From: Areca catechu | Lineage: Eukaryota; Streptophyta; Magnoliopsida; Arecales; Arecaceae | Direction: 5' to 3' | Assembly: GCA_021397845.1 (NCBI GenBank) | Contig: CM038039.1 | Span: 8,859,731 to 8,923,730, forward strand | DNA: 64,000 bases | Part shown: positions 53,308 through 64,000 of the stretch, piece by piece | Numbering within the stretch: the first letter of the stretch is position 1 | How the letters are laid out: each line of letters starts with the position of its first letter | Notes under the pieces: model-generated | The model's database searches: none | What the model saw: the letters and a program-made list of their open reading frames with translations, nothing else | Told to the model about the DNA's origin: nothing | Program-made: the position numbers and the translations under genes

Positions 53308-54697
53308 TGTTACATTTTCTCCCAAGACCAGTCAAGTGGACACCCACTCCCAGCCACACTCCCAGTCCAGGGGCGCCATATCCACATCCAGCAGCCTTTG
53401 GTCCCCACTCCACAGATGGCAACTTCCTTCTTTCATGCACCAGATAAAGAGAAGAGCACAATCAAGGGGCGCCAAGACTTTCCCAAGTGATTCCAAGCAA
53501 AGAAGGGAAGAAGTTTTTCTTGGAAGAGAATATCAAGTGGCGCCCTTACCTGCCAAAACACCTAAACAAAGATGGGAAGAGCCTTGACTTAGGGAGGAAA
53601 AAAGAGGAGTCCAAAAGAGTTCATCCAGGAAAGGAAGAAAAATTTTCTTGAAATTCCAAGCAGGTGGCGCCATCTACCTGCCATTTATAACCCAATCCTA
53701 ATTTTGGTATTTTGGCCAACCATATGTAAGGGATTTACCCTAATTTGGAGATCCCCTCCTTTAGTCCCACATGGGAAAATATGAAACCCTTCTCCCTTGT
53801 AAAGCATTATAAATTACATCCCTCTTGTAAGTTGAAAACAATCTATGAATGAAAGAATTTTTTTATGAGCAAACTTATGTTTCTCTTTTCCGCACTTGCT
53901 TCTAAGTGTTGAGCTCCGTGAGAGAGTAAATCCGGGTTCCCCTGGAACCTTGAGGAGGTGAGAGATCTCCAAAACCCTAATCCCTAGGTTAGCCACTCAA
54001 TTCCCAAACCCTAGCCGCCATCACCTTTCTCTTTCCACCACCCTAGTTTTTTCCCCTTCTCACGGCCACCATCTCCAAGCCCTGGCCGGCCACCAGCATC
54101 CAACTCCGGTCCAGATACTTCAGGTCTGCAGCAACTCTAAGAGGAAGTCAGATCGGCCTCCAGGAGAATCCTGATCTCAGCAGCCTCGGCTTTCAAGTTC
54201 TTCAGCCTGGTAAGATCTCTTCTTGAGCTTCTGAATTCCATCTTTGTTCCTCTTCTCTCCCAGATTCTGAGTCCAGAAGAAGCCGACCAAACCACGAACC
54301 AGTATTAGAGGATCCATTGCGAAGATAGCCGACTCCGAGGATCCCACAATCTGCTCGAGAGAGTTCTTCCACCAAACCCTGAGAAGATCACAAGTCTGGT
54401 TAGTAAACCATCTCTTCTCTCTATTTCTTTCTGTTGAAAGTTCAGAGCGAAACCCTAGGTCTGGAAGTTTCTCACCCCCAGCGATCCATTACTTCTGAAC
54501 TACTCTGATAAATCTAGTTTTCTTCTAAACTGTGCTTTCAATCTTTACCTAGTTTCCTTCAACTTAGTTTAGCTTCACTTTGAGTTAAGCCAATTTCTGA
54601 AATATAAAAAAAATAATAATAATAATAATAACAAAAGAAATATTAATCTTAATTTTATTTCCCGCATACGCTTCTTTGTTCTTTGTCTGCATCATTT
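53308..54697 (+). mobile_element. LTR-like block followed by a tRNA-Met primer site
   Basis: The block starts TGTTACATTTTCTCCC and ends near GCATCA. It is followed at about 54700 by TGGTATCAGAGC, the exact complement of the initiator tRNA-Met 3' end used by many plant LTR elements. It has a TATA-like CATTATAAATTAC near 53805. No gag of matching type follows. It may be a truncated or solo-like insertion next to element E. The left boundary is uncertain. Confidence 0.45.
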
Positions 54698-54699
54698 TT

Positions 54700-54711
54700 G
54701 GTATCAGAGCT
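54700..54711 (+). other. tRNA-iMet-type primer-binding site
   Basis: TGGTATCAGAGC. It is 0.8 kb from the gag ATG of element E, whereas the primer sites of the Tat elements here lie about 65 bp from gag. It therefore probably belongs to another element. Confidence 0.65.
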
Positions 54712-55292
54712 TTCGTCCTGCATCATTTACCAAAGAACACCCTATGCATCTCCTATCGAGCCAGTGCTCTGCCAGGTCCCCCAGACATGGTGGCGCGACA
54801 CCCGGAAGTAGCAGTGCCCTGTCGGGGTGTCAGGCCTCGTGGCATGCCACTCGCATTCATCGTGGAAGGGATGCGCACTTCGCAGTACTCCACCTGCATC
54901 CATGGCAGAGCCTCCCTACAAGGCTACGGATCTTGTCCCCCTCAGGAAGGAGGGGGAACAGGCCTACACCTCTCCCACGCGAGGTGGTTCCAACGAGCAC
55001 CAGACCAAAGCTCTACACCCTGCCAGATGACTACGCTTCCATAAGAAGCTTAAAGGGGCCTCCGACAAAGGGGGGAAGCAATGGGTAAGCAACAAGTGAA
55101 AAAGAAGAGAAGCTAGGGCAAGCATAAGCAAGCGAGCAAAGCTCAGGGCAGGAGGAACACCCGTAGACTCCCGAGAGCTCTCGCCGCAGTAGCCATCGCC
55201 ATTTTGGCTATTCTACCTTCTCATGAATCCTCTGGGCATGGAAACCGCTCTGAGATCCGCTAAGAAGGATCTATTCTCCTTGATCGTCTACT

Positions 55293-55438
55293 GACTTGAT
55301 CGTCGGAGTACCTCCATTAGGATTCCCGACCTGGATCTCCTTTTTTTTGCAGGATTGATCGTGTTTGGAGGACATCAGGCGGGAAGTCCACTCATCGACG
55401 CCACGTAGGAGCTGCAGGCCACGATGATCTAGGCGGCA
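55293..55438 (+). repeat. U5 end of the 5' LTR of element E
   Basis: CTTGATCGTCGGAGTACCTCC and TTTTTTTTGCAGG correspond to the CATCGGAGTGTC and TTTTGCAGG landmarks in the LTRs of A and D. The LTR ends near GGCGGCA at 55438, followed by TTGGTACACCAGGTAGGGG, the primer region. Confidence 0.5.
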
Positions 55439-55513
55439 ATATATTGGTACACCAGGTAGGGGTGTAGCCAGTTTAGACCAGCCCCTCACTGTTATAAGAA
55501 TTTCGCCGGTGAC

Positions 55514-56950
55514 ATGGTGGTGACACGCACGCGGGAAGCCTCCGTCAATCGCGTGGGGGACCCTCCTCATCGCAGTGACCTGCACAGCCCGGAGAGGGAG
55601 CTCCCCGTTCCACCACCTCCACCTCCGGTGGACCCCCAGTTCACTGCACTCGCCAAGCAAGTCCAGACCTTAACTGTGGCAATGTGATAGCTGCACCATC
55701 AGCACCGGTCCCTGGCGATCTAGCAGCAGCCAGGAATCCTTGTGGCCCAAGCCGCCGGACCTTGCGGTAGCCTATGATCCTTCCAAGGAAGGCCATTGCA
55801 CCCGCGGGCTACATCCTGTCCCCGGGAAGCTCTGGATCCTAAGAAAGAGGCAATGGAGTGGTTCGGCTGGCCGGGAGAGTCGGTCCCCAATCTTGGACCA
55901 CGGTGTCGCAAGTGTTGCCATGGCAAGGCCCCCCAGCGTGATTTCCTCCGGCCCTTATCTCCTCCTTCGATAGCCTCAGTTGAAGGTTCTACTGACGAGA
56001 TTATCAGGCGTCGAGTCGAGGTGCCTAGAGGAATAATAGTGCAAGCTGGCCGAGTTATCTCGCCAGTTTGCTAATATGCAGGGCTCTTCACACGAGCCCA
56101 CGGGCTACGATGCTCGCCCCCTTTCTCTCAGTATCCAAGAGAAACCGATTCCCGGTCGGTTCCGGATGTCTCAGGTGGATCCCTACGACGAGACCACCGA
56201 CCCCTGGACCACCTCGAGAGCTACAAGGCCCTATGAGAGTCCAGGAGGCCATGATGCCCTTCTCTGTATCGCCTTTTTGGCCATCCTTCGGAAGGCTGCT
56301 CGGGTCCGGTACACCCACCTCGAGCCAAGGAGCATTGACTCTTGTGTGGTCAGAGAAGTTCGTGGCACACTTCGATGCCTGTCTGAAGGTGCCACGTGAA
56401 ACTGATTGCCTCTTCTCCATTCACCAACAGGACCATGAGTCTTTGCGGGACTGTGTCCTGCTTCAAAGTTGCAATCCTGAAGATCTACAACCTGGATGAG
56501 CTTGTCTCCATGTTGGCATCGAAGAGGGGGCTCAGGACCTGTTTCACTCACTCCCTCGACAAGAAGCCTTCCAAGATCTACTCGAGCTCCTCCGAGTCTA
56601 CAAGTACATCTATCGGAGGAGGCGGATTGCACCAGAAGGGAGCTGGACTGGAGGTCTCTGAAGAAGCAGCCCCAGGGGGAGCCCTCTGGGATGCATGGGC
56701 CCAGGGAGACCCCGAATCTTCGAGCGGGTCCAAAGCTGAAGAGCACTTCTGTCAAGGAAGAGTACATCCCTTTCCTCATCTCTAAGATCCAAAATTTTCA
56801 CAAAGATCAGGGCGAGCGCTATCTGCGCTGCCTTTCCCCATTGAGGTCGTCCAGTGGTCGCCACAAGTCAAAATACTGTAAGTTCCATCACGATCACGGC
56901 TACGAAATCGGGAATGCTGCCACCTCAAAAGGGAGATCGAAGACCTTATC
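55514..56950 (+). pseudogene. gag: gag of element E, frameshifted
   Basis: ATG 55514 (MVVTRTREASVNRVGD) lies about 67 bp after the primer region, matching the gag starts of A and D. This short frame stops at 55686. The gag core is split over two frames (SQVDPYDETTDP about 56165; EKFVAHFDACLKVPRETDCLF about 56350). The nucleocapsid C-x3-H..HGY remnant (KYCKFHHDHGYE) is near 56875. Confidence 0.75.
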
Positions 56951-57189
56951 AGAAGGGGCTATCTCGAAAAATTTGTGAGGGTAAGACCTCGTTCGAGCCC
57001 CAGGCACTCGCGGCTTTTCCTCCCGTCAACAACCAGCCCACCCAGAGGCCAGTGGGCATGATCTCCTGGGGGATAGAGCGCGGCTTCGAAGAGGACCAGG
57101 GCGGGGGAAGGGTCTGACGATGTACTCCCCTTTATGAGGAAAAGGGAAACCAGGGTGGGAAATGTAAATAATGATACTGCTGTTGTTGA

Positions 57190-57530
57190 GATGATGATAG
57201 CTAAGCATCTTTAAAATGGATTATGGTCGATAGTGGAAGTTCGAATGATATCCTTTTTTTATGATGCTTTCTCTAAGATGAATTTATTCCTACTCTGTTG
57301 AAGCCGGTGCACATCCCTCTGGTCGGCTTCACTGGAGATTCAGTAAGGGTGGAAGGAGAAATTACTCTCCTAGTCATCGCCGGGACACCTCCCAGCAAAG
57401 CATCGTCATAATGACTTTCACGGTTGTCAGCTCCCTTTAGTTTACAACGTGATCCTTGGCCATCCTGGGCTTAACTAGCTTGACGCGGTTATATCTACAA
57501 ACGACTCTTAGTTCAGTTCCTAACCCCCTA
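57190..57530 (+). pseudogene. pol: protease of element E
   Basis: The motif MVDSGSSNDI near 57222 and YDAFSKMNL in an adjacent frame mark the aspartic protease. GEITLLVIAGTPP and a ILGHPGL remnant follow. Several frameshifts are present. Confidence 0.65.
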
Positions 57531-57534
57531 CGGA

Positions 57535-58690
57535 GTGGGGGAGATGAGGGGGACCCAGCAACTGGTTCAGCACCTCCTACAGGTCGTCCTTGGGGCCAGG
57601 AGTGCCGAGGACCCGGTCACTGACCAGCTTGACCAAAGAGCACAGGATGCCAAGGGTGGCCCAGTCGAGCGCCTGCTATCATTTCCTCTTGGGACGGATC
57701 CCTTGAAGACGATGCAAGTGGGAGCCCACCTACCTAAAGAAGAAAGGACTTGCCTCTTGAGTTTCCTTCGGACGAACGTTGATATTTTTGCCTGGACCGT
57801 GGCGGATATGCTTAGGATTCCCTCCGATGTCATTACCCACAAGCTGAACGTCGATCCAAAATGCTGTCTGGTCCGGCAGAAAAAGAGGAGCTTCGTCCCT
57901 GAGAGACAGAAGGCAATCAATAAGGAGGTGAAAAAGCTGTTTACTGCGGCTTTATCCGAGAAGTCCAATACCCCAGCTGGCTGACGAACGTAGTCATGGT
58001 CAAGAAGGCCAACGGGAAGTGGAGGATATGTATAGATTACACCGATCTCAATCGAGCTTGCCCGAAAGATAGTTTTCTCTTTTCTAAGATCGACCAGCTG
58101 GTGGACGCCATCTCAGGGCATCGCTTATTCAGTTTCATGGATGCATTCTCCGGATACAACCAGATCCGGATGCATCCGGAAGATGAGGAGCACATTGCCT
58201 TCATTACAGATCGAGGGACTTATTGTTACTAGATGATGCTGTTCGGTCTGAAGAACACTGGGGCCACGTACCGACGTTTAGTCAATAAGGTCTTCAAAGA
58301 TCAAATTGGTTGCAACATGCAGGTCTACGTGGATGACATGCTCGTCATGAGCGGTCAGGAGTCGGACCACGTCACGGACCTCGCAGAAGCTTTCCAAAAC
58401 CTCCGTCTCTACCAGATGAAGCTGAATCCCACCAAGTGCACCTTTGGCATCGTCGCCGGAAAGTTCTTGGGCTTCCTGGTCATCCAAAAAAAGGATCGAG
58501 GCCAATCCCGAGAAGGTCCAGGCGATTGTCGACATGGAGTGCCCTACTTCGAAGAAGCAGGTCCAGTGCCTGATCGGTTGATCGCGGCCCTGAGTCGGTT
58601 CATCTCGCGCTCCATCGATCAGTGCTTGCCTTTCTTCAAGGCGATGCGCAAGATACATGACTTCACTTGGACGAAGGAATGTCGATAAGC
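57535..58690 (+). pseudogene. pol: reverse transcriptase of element E
   Basis: RQKKRSFVPERQKAI, CIDYTDLNRACPKDSF, FMDAFSGYNQIRMHPED, then an in-frame TAG at 58230-58232. FGLKNTGATYRRL and the catalytic YVDDM at 58326-58340 follow. A frameshift separates the first block from MVKKANGKWR (57996). The domain is otherwise well preserved. Confidence 0.85.
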
Positions 58691-59345
58691 CTTCGAGAAG
58701 CTGAAGAAGTTTCTTGCATCTCCACCACTGCTCTCCAAGTCGGAGATCGGGGAGGAACTCCTGTATCTGGCAGTCTCCCAGGGTCCGTCAGCTCGGTACT
58801 TGTTTGCACAGACGGGGACGGAGTTTAAAGACCGGTGTACTATGCCAGTAAGCTACTCCGAGATGTGGAGACCAGGTACACCCACTCAGAAAAAATAATT
58901 TTCACACTCATTGTCTGCCAACGTCAGACTGTACTTCCAAGCACACCCGATCGCAGTGCTCACCGACCAGCCTCTAAGGGCCATACTTAGCCATCCATAT
59001 ACGTCCGAGCATCTAACTAAGGGGGCGGTAAAGCTCAGTGAGTTCGACATCACCTATCATCCAAGGCCCTCTCAGAAGGCTGAGGTATTGGCCGTCTTTC
59101 TGATGAAATGCGCCTGGACAAGTGAAGAGCTAGAAAAAGCCTCCCCCGAACATCCCTTGGAATCGTCGGTTGATGAGCCAACATGGATCCTCCATGTGGA
59201 TGGCGTATCCAATGCGGGAGGAAATGGAGCCGGCCTCATCCTTGCCAACCATGATGGGGTTGTGGCCGAGTGTGCACTGCGTTTCTTGTTCAAAGCTACA
59301 AATAACCAAGCTACAATGAAGCACTTCTCGCGGGGTTGAAGGTGT
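58691..59345 (+). pseudogene. pol: RNase H and second RNase H of element E
   Basis: Degenerate first RNase H (LYLAVSQ..., then YFQAHPIAVLTDQPLRAIL from 58926) and second archaeal-type RNase H (HVDGVSNAGGNGAGLIL, 59190-59340). Multiple indels. Confidence 0.75.
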
Positions 59346-59399
59346 CCTGCAAGCTGGGCGTGTCGAGCCTGAGAGTCTTACCGTCTTGCAGCTAGTCGT

Positions 59400-60860
59400 G
59401 GGTCAAGTCTCGAAAGAGTTCGAAGCCCGAGATGGTGAGATATCTAGAGCGAGTGCATTCAAACACAGCAAACTTCCAGCGTTTCAGCATCTCTCACATC
59501 CTCGTGGAGAAAAAGCCCGAAAATGCCCGCACCGCTATCTCCAAATTTGCAACCCTTCCGGACTCGTCGCTAGGGCATGCCTACATCAAATACTTGGAGA
59601 CACCCAGCCATGAGGTCCCAGGCGAGGTCCAGCAGGTCGCCTCCGAGGCTAGTTGGATGGATCGCTACATCAGGTACATCATTGACGGCACCCCTGCCCG
59701 AGAATCGCATGGAGGCCGGTCTCCTCAAGAAGAAGGCCGCGTGCTTCGTACTAATGGATGGGTAGCTCTACCGGAGGTCCTACTCCTACCCCTTATTAAA
59801 GTGTTTGAAACCCTCAAAGATAGCCTACATGCTCCAAGAGATACATGAAGGCCTCTACGAGAACCACGTGGGGGGCAGGACATCGACGTACAAAGCCCTC
59901 TGTCAAGGGTGTTACTGGGAGACCATGCGGGAAGATGCGGTTGACTTCGTGAGAAAGTGCGATCGCTGCCAACGGCACGTTCATATACAACGTCAGCCAG
60001 CCGCACCTCTCTCCTAACTCTGCTCCGTGGTCGTTCGTCCAATAGAGGATGGACATCTTGGATCCCTTTCTCCAGTGTCTAATCAATGGAGGTACCTGAT
60101 TATGGTCATCGATTACTTTACCAAATGGGTTGAGGCCGAGCCGCTGGTGCGGATTACTAAAGCCAAGGCTAGATCTTTTCTTTGGAAGTCAATCATCTGC
60201 CGTTTCGGTCTTCTCCACTCAATCATCGATAATGGACGACAGTTCAACAACCAAGCATTTGAGAAGTTCTGCGCCGACCTCAACCTCCATCATCGCGTCA
60301 CTTCGGTGGCTCACCCTCAGACCAATGGGGAGGTCGAGGTGACCAACTGAACCATCCTCCAAGGGTGCCAAAGGTCGATGGGTCGAGGAGCTCTCCAGTG
60401 TATTATGGGCCTACCACACGATGCCTCGGACGGCAACAGGCGAGATACCCTTCAACCTCGTCTTTGGTTCCGAGGTTATGATTCCAGTGGAGGTAGGTCT
60501 ACCCACACTGCGGGTAGATCAATACAACGAAGCTGAGAATCTGGCCCGCCTCCTGCTCAACCTGGATTTGCTAGAAGAAACAAGGAACAAGGCTCAGCTC
60601 TGAATGGCGGCCTACATACAACGGGTGGCCCGGTACTACAACTCCCGCGTAAAGCTGAAGGCCTTTCGCGGGCAACTTAGTCCTACAACGAGCTGAAGTC
60701 TCACAGCCTGGAGAATGTGGTAAACTTTTCTCGAATTGGGAAGGTTTCTATAAGGTGGTCGAGGCCTTGCCACATGGAGCCTACTACCTCGTTGGACTCG
60801 ATGGCACCCAGTTTTCCCGGACCTGGAACGCCAACAATCTGAGAATACACTACCAGTAAT
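59400..60860 (+). pseudogene. pol: integrase of element E
   Basis: The zinc-binding HHCC domain (HEGLYENHVGG...CDRCQRH, 59845-59975) is followed by the catalytic core (VIDYFTKWVEAE; IIDNGRQF, Asp kept; HPQTNGEVEVTN) at 60095-60350. A stop follows TN at 60348. The C-terminal domain is split, ending HYQ with TAA at 60858. AATAAA follows at 60879-60884. Confidence 0.8.
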
Positions 60861-60932
60861 GCAAGACTCTCTCTCAATAATAAATGTTTCTTTTGGTGCA
60901 ACACTGTTTTCCACATATAGAAATTCTATTCA

Positions 60933-62231
60933 TCGGACTCCAAGTTTGGCGATGCAAGCCGGAAAACTCTAAAAGCCCCGCACTTTATCTGTCGGACTCC
61001 GAGTTCGGCGATGCAAGTCGAAAACTCTAGAAGCTCCGCACTTTTTTTGTTGGACTCCAAGTTCGGCGAAGCAAGTCGGGAAACTCCAGAAGTCTCGCAT
61101 TCTATCCGTCGGACTCCAAGTTCAGCGAAGCAAGCCGGGAAACTCCAGAAGCCTCGCATTCTATCCGTCGGACTCCAAGTTCGGCGATGCAAATCCGGGA
61201 AACTCCAGAAGTCCCCGCACTCTATCCGTCGGACTTCAAGTTTGGCGATGCAAGCCGGGAAACTCCAGAAGCCCCGCACTCTATCTGTCGGACTTCAAGT
61301 TTGACGATGCAAGCTGGGAAACTCTAGAATCCTCGCACTCTACCCGTCGGATTTCAAGTTTGACGATGCAAGCCGAGAAACTCTAGAAGCTCGCACTCTA
61401 CCCGTCGGACTCCAAGTTCGGCGATGCAAGCCGGGACACTCTAGAAGCCCCGCACCTCTATCCGTCGGACTCAAGATCGGTGATGCAAGCCGGGAAATTC
61501 TAGAAGTTCCGCACTCTATCCATCGGACTCCAAGTTCAGCGATACAATCTAGGATACTCCAAAAGTTCCGTATTATATCTGTCAGACTCTAAGTTTGGCG
61601 ATGCAAGCCGGAAAATTTCAGAAGCCCCGCACTCTATTCGTCGGACTCCAAATTCGGCGATGCAAGCCGGGAAACTCCAGAAGCCGCTATTCGTCGGACC
61701 CCAAGGTCGGCGAAGCAAACTGGAAAACTCCAGAAGCTCCGCATTCTATCCGTCGGACTACAAGTTCGGCGATGCAAGTCGGAAAACTCCTAGAAATCTT
61801 GCACTCTATCCATCAAATTCAAGTTCGGTGATGCAAGCCGGGAAACTCTAGAAGTCTCGTACTCTACTCGTCGGACTCCATGTTCGGCGAAGCAAACCAA
61901 GAAACTTCATAAGCCCCGCACTCTTTCCATCGGACTTCAAGTTCGGCGATGCAAGCCAAGAAACTCTAGAAGTCCCGCACACTACCCTTTGGACTCCAAG
62001 TTCAACGAAGCAAGCCGGGAAATCCAGAAATCCTGTACTTTACCCATCGGACTCTAAGTTCAACGAAGCAACCCGGAAAATTCCAGAAGCCCCGCATTAT
62101 CCTGTCGGACTCCAAGTTCGACGAAGCAAGCCAGGAAATTTCAGAACCCCCACACTATCCCGTCGGACTCCCAGTTCGGCGAAGGCAAGCCAGAAGGCTC
62201 CAGAAGCTTTGCACTCCAATCTGCATGACTT
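60933..62231. repeat. 59-bp minisatellite, 22 copies
   Basis: The unit starts TCGGACTCCAAGTTCGGCGA, continues with TGCAAGCCGGGAAACTCCAG and ends CGCACTCTATCCG. Copies are slightly diverged. It lies between the integrase and the antisense gene, bounded by opposing AATAAA signals. Confidence 0.95.
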
Positions 62232-62436
62232 TCAGTCCGGCAAGTAGAGCCGGAAGATTTCTAAATTCCCCTTGGCTGTCTACCAGCTTCTAAACTTAGC
62301 CAAGGGAGCTGGGACTTGGGAAGCTTTATACTTGGCTACCATGCCATGTTCATGTGGTTCACATCTGTACCATAGAAAGAAGAGAAAAAGAAAAAGAAAG
62401 AAAAGAGTCAGACGAAGTTCATTGTAGTACAAGAAC

Positions 62437-62442
62437 TTTATT
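62437..62442 (-). terminator. poly(A) signal of the antisense gene of E
   Basis: AATAAA on the minus strand (plus TTTATT), downstream of the antisense frame and just outside the minisatellite. Confidence 0.4.
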
Positions 62443-62689
62443 GATGAAGATGTCTTTACACTAACACTAAGAAGCGACCCCCCGACAGACCTGGGGTCCC
62501 TCAAAATCAACCAGATACAAAAGAGAAAAGAAGAAAAGTCAAAAGAGACACAATGTTGTCCAAAATTTGTCTTTCATTACTTTGAATGAAGAAGTTTCTT
62601 CAAAAGGGACCTCCCGACAGACCAGGAGGTCCTTCAAAAAATATCTAAGTACAAAAAGAAAAGGAAAAATTTACATTATGGGGACACCA

Positions 62690-63780
62690 CCAGTGCCTTG
62701 CCGGGCCGTCGGGGCACCTCGTCAGTCCCATGTAGAGGAGCTTCAGCTGGAGGGATGACCAGATTGCTGACCTTCACCACTTCAGCCCCCGGTGCGGCAG
62801 CCATCCCAGCTTCGGCTCCTGGCGTAGCAACCCCGGCCTCGGCGTCTGGCCTTGCATCCGTCTCCGCACCGGTCTCTTCTGGCGGAGCTTCCCCTTCGTC
62901 GTCAATTCCCGGCAGGTCCGGGACGATAGAGTCAAGGGCCTTGTAAGAGAAGGTTTAAGCTGCTTTCTTCTTGTAGTCCCTGAACCCTTAAGGAAAGAGT
63001 CGAGGATTGCCTCCCAGACCTCGTCGAAGAACGCCTTCGATGCCTTGTACTTTGGCACGGCTTCGACGGCCTCCTTCTTGGCCATCTCCATTAGCGCCAC
63101 CGCCACCGTCGCCTTCTCTGCAGCCGCGGCTCAGGCAGTCGCTACTTTAAGGTGGGCCTGGAGGGTATGCTCTCGCCCCTTCAGGCGCGCCGCCTCCGCG
63201 GCAAACTCCTCCGCATGGCGGGCGGCCTTCTCCCTCTTCGTCGCTAAGGCCGCCTCGAGGTCCCTTACTTGGCCCTCCAGCTTCTCCACCGTGGCCTTGG
63301 TGCCGGTCACTTCAGTCTGGAGGGCTCTGGTCTGCCCCTCTAGGACCTGCACCCGTCAGCTTGCGCCTGGGCCTCTGCCTCTGCAGCCTCCGAGCATTTT
63401 CGGTGGCTGCATCCCGCCGGGCCAACGCCTAGGCAGGAGTCCCGCATCAGAAGGATGTCAGTGGCCATCTCCAGCAACAGAAGTGTCGGTTAAATCAACA
63501 TAAACAGTGGAAAAAAGAAACCAAGGGAAAGAAGACCTATCGCCATCAGCTAGGGAACAGACCTGTGATGGTGGTTATCAATTGGTTGCCGCTCCTCCCG
63601 GCGGTCGCGCGGTTGGATGGCAAACTCGACCATTCTTTTCGCCAACGCAGGGTCGAGGATGACCGCTGCGTTTGGTGGTACTGCAATCGACATCCTGTTC
63701 AATCCCTGGCTAGGTGCCGCGGGAGACGCCGTCGGGCTCGGCGTGGTTGATGGTGGAGGCATGGACGTTGCCGGTTGGGT
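62690..63780 (-). pseudogene. antisense gene (aORF) of element E, 3' part
   Basis: Reading leftward: a Pro/Ala-rich exon (63762-63563) ends at a GT donor at 63562. An intron of about 70-80 bp follows. The next exon has ATDILLMRDS, matching QDILLMDD right after intron 2 of the D gene. A coiled-coil segment (LEGQVRDLEAALATKREKAARHAEEF, 63352-63131) and the conserved C-terminal block (KYKASKAFFDEVWEAILDSF, near 63040) follow. Frameshifts near 63110 and 62990. The start is not identified. Confidence 0.6.
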
Positions 63781-64000
63781 GGCGGTTGCTCCTGCAACCG
63801 TTGGCCGTGTCGGCCTCCATCTGGTTGCCTATCGGTCGCCACCTCCGCCACCTCCACATTCGGCGATGGTGAGGCTCCGGCAGGGAAGCGCCGCCTGAGG
63901 GGCTCGTGTGGCCCTCTCCAGCCGTGGTGCTCCTACTGGGCCGCGTGTGGGTGTCTGGGTCATCACCCCAGATGTTTTTGTGATCAGCCTAGGTCTCTTC

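Larger units (their letters stand above)
54712..64000 (+). mobile_element. Tat-lineage Ty3/gypsy LTR retrotransposon E (partial, runs off the right edge)
   Basis: The plus strand carries LTR U5 (about 55293-55438), primer region, gag, protease, RT, RNase H, second RNase H and integrase. A 22-copy minisatellite and an antisense gene on the minus strand follow. The 3' LTR is beyond 64000. The left boundary is not resolved because the LTR start is not recognisable. Stops and frameshifts occur throughout pol. Confidence 0.8.

Noticed and set aside
61011..61851. Repeat proteins (RFWSFPACIAEL or RRTPSSAMQAGKLQKP types)
   Set aside because: They are open-frame artefacts of the 59-bp minisatellite, present on both strands.
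60933..62231. Regular direct repeats resembling a CRISPR array
   Set aside because: Units are contiguous and diverged over their full 59 bp without unique spacers, and they sit in the 3' region of a plant retrotransposon.

Overview
This is plant nuclear DNA, most likely from a monocot and plausibly a palm; the organism is inferred, since no diagnostic sequence names it. Supporting observations are spliced GT-AG genes with multi-kilobase introns, a protein phosphatase 2A catalytic-subunit gene with 306 codons in 6 exons, an Au-type SINE, and dense nested LTR retrotransposons. No bacterial, organellar or viral genes were recognised.

Layout. 1-8134: a Tat-lineage Ty3/gypsy element (A) on the minus strand, cut by the left window edge. 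Its 5' LTR (7346-8134) sits inside a Ty1/copia gag-protease fragment (8135-9487). 9669-11159: a hAT-like MITE and two tandem LTR-like units. 11160-15280: mostly unassigned intergenic DNA with SINE-like and U2 snRNA-like scraps. 15796-23688: the PP2A catalytic-subunit gene on the minus strand, complete and in frame. 24647-36206: a structurally complete but mutated Tat-type element (D) on the minus strand, with both LTRs and a perfect 5-bp target-site duplication, about 0.95 kb upstream of the PP2A start. 36212-42480: AT-rich intergenic DNA with indel-rich tandem duplications, a second hAT-like MITE and a LINE tail. 42849-51592: the first seven exons of a glycerophosphocholine acyltransferase (DUF2838 family) gene on the plus strand, carrying three coding frameshifts and a damaged splice acceptor. 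52544-64000: GC-rich minisatellites, an LTR-like block with a tRNA-Met-type primer site, and a third Tat-type element (E) on the plus strand that runs off the right edge.

How the parts work together. The two host genes are unrelated housekeeping functions: signalling phosphatase and phospholipid remodelling. The most interesting content is in the three Tat-type elements. Each has gag, protease, reverse transcriptase, RNase H, a second archaeal-type RNase H and integrase on one strand. Each also has an additional gene on the opposite strand between pol and the 3' LTR. In D this antisense gene shows a TATA box, two GT-AG introns, a basic nuclear-localisation-like patch, a coiled coil and a poly(A) signal. 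In D and E the sense pol and the antisense gene converge, and a private tandem-repeat array fills the gap between their two opposing AATAAA signals. Antisense ORFs and hypervariable 3' UTRs are known for the Tat lineage; the consistent convergent layout seen here is what deserves a closer look.
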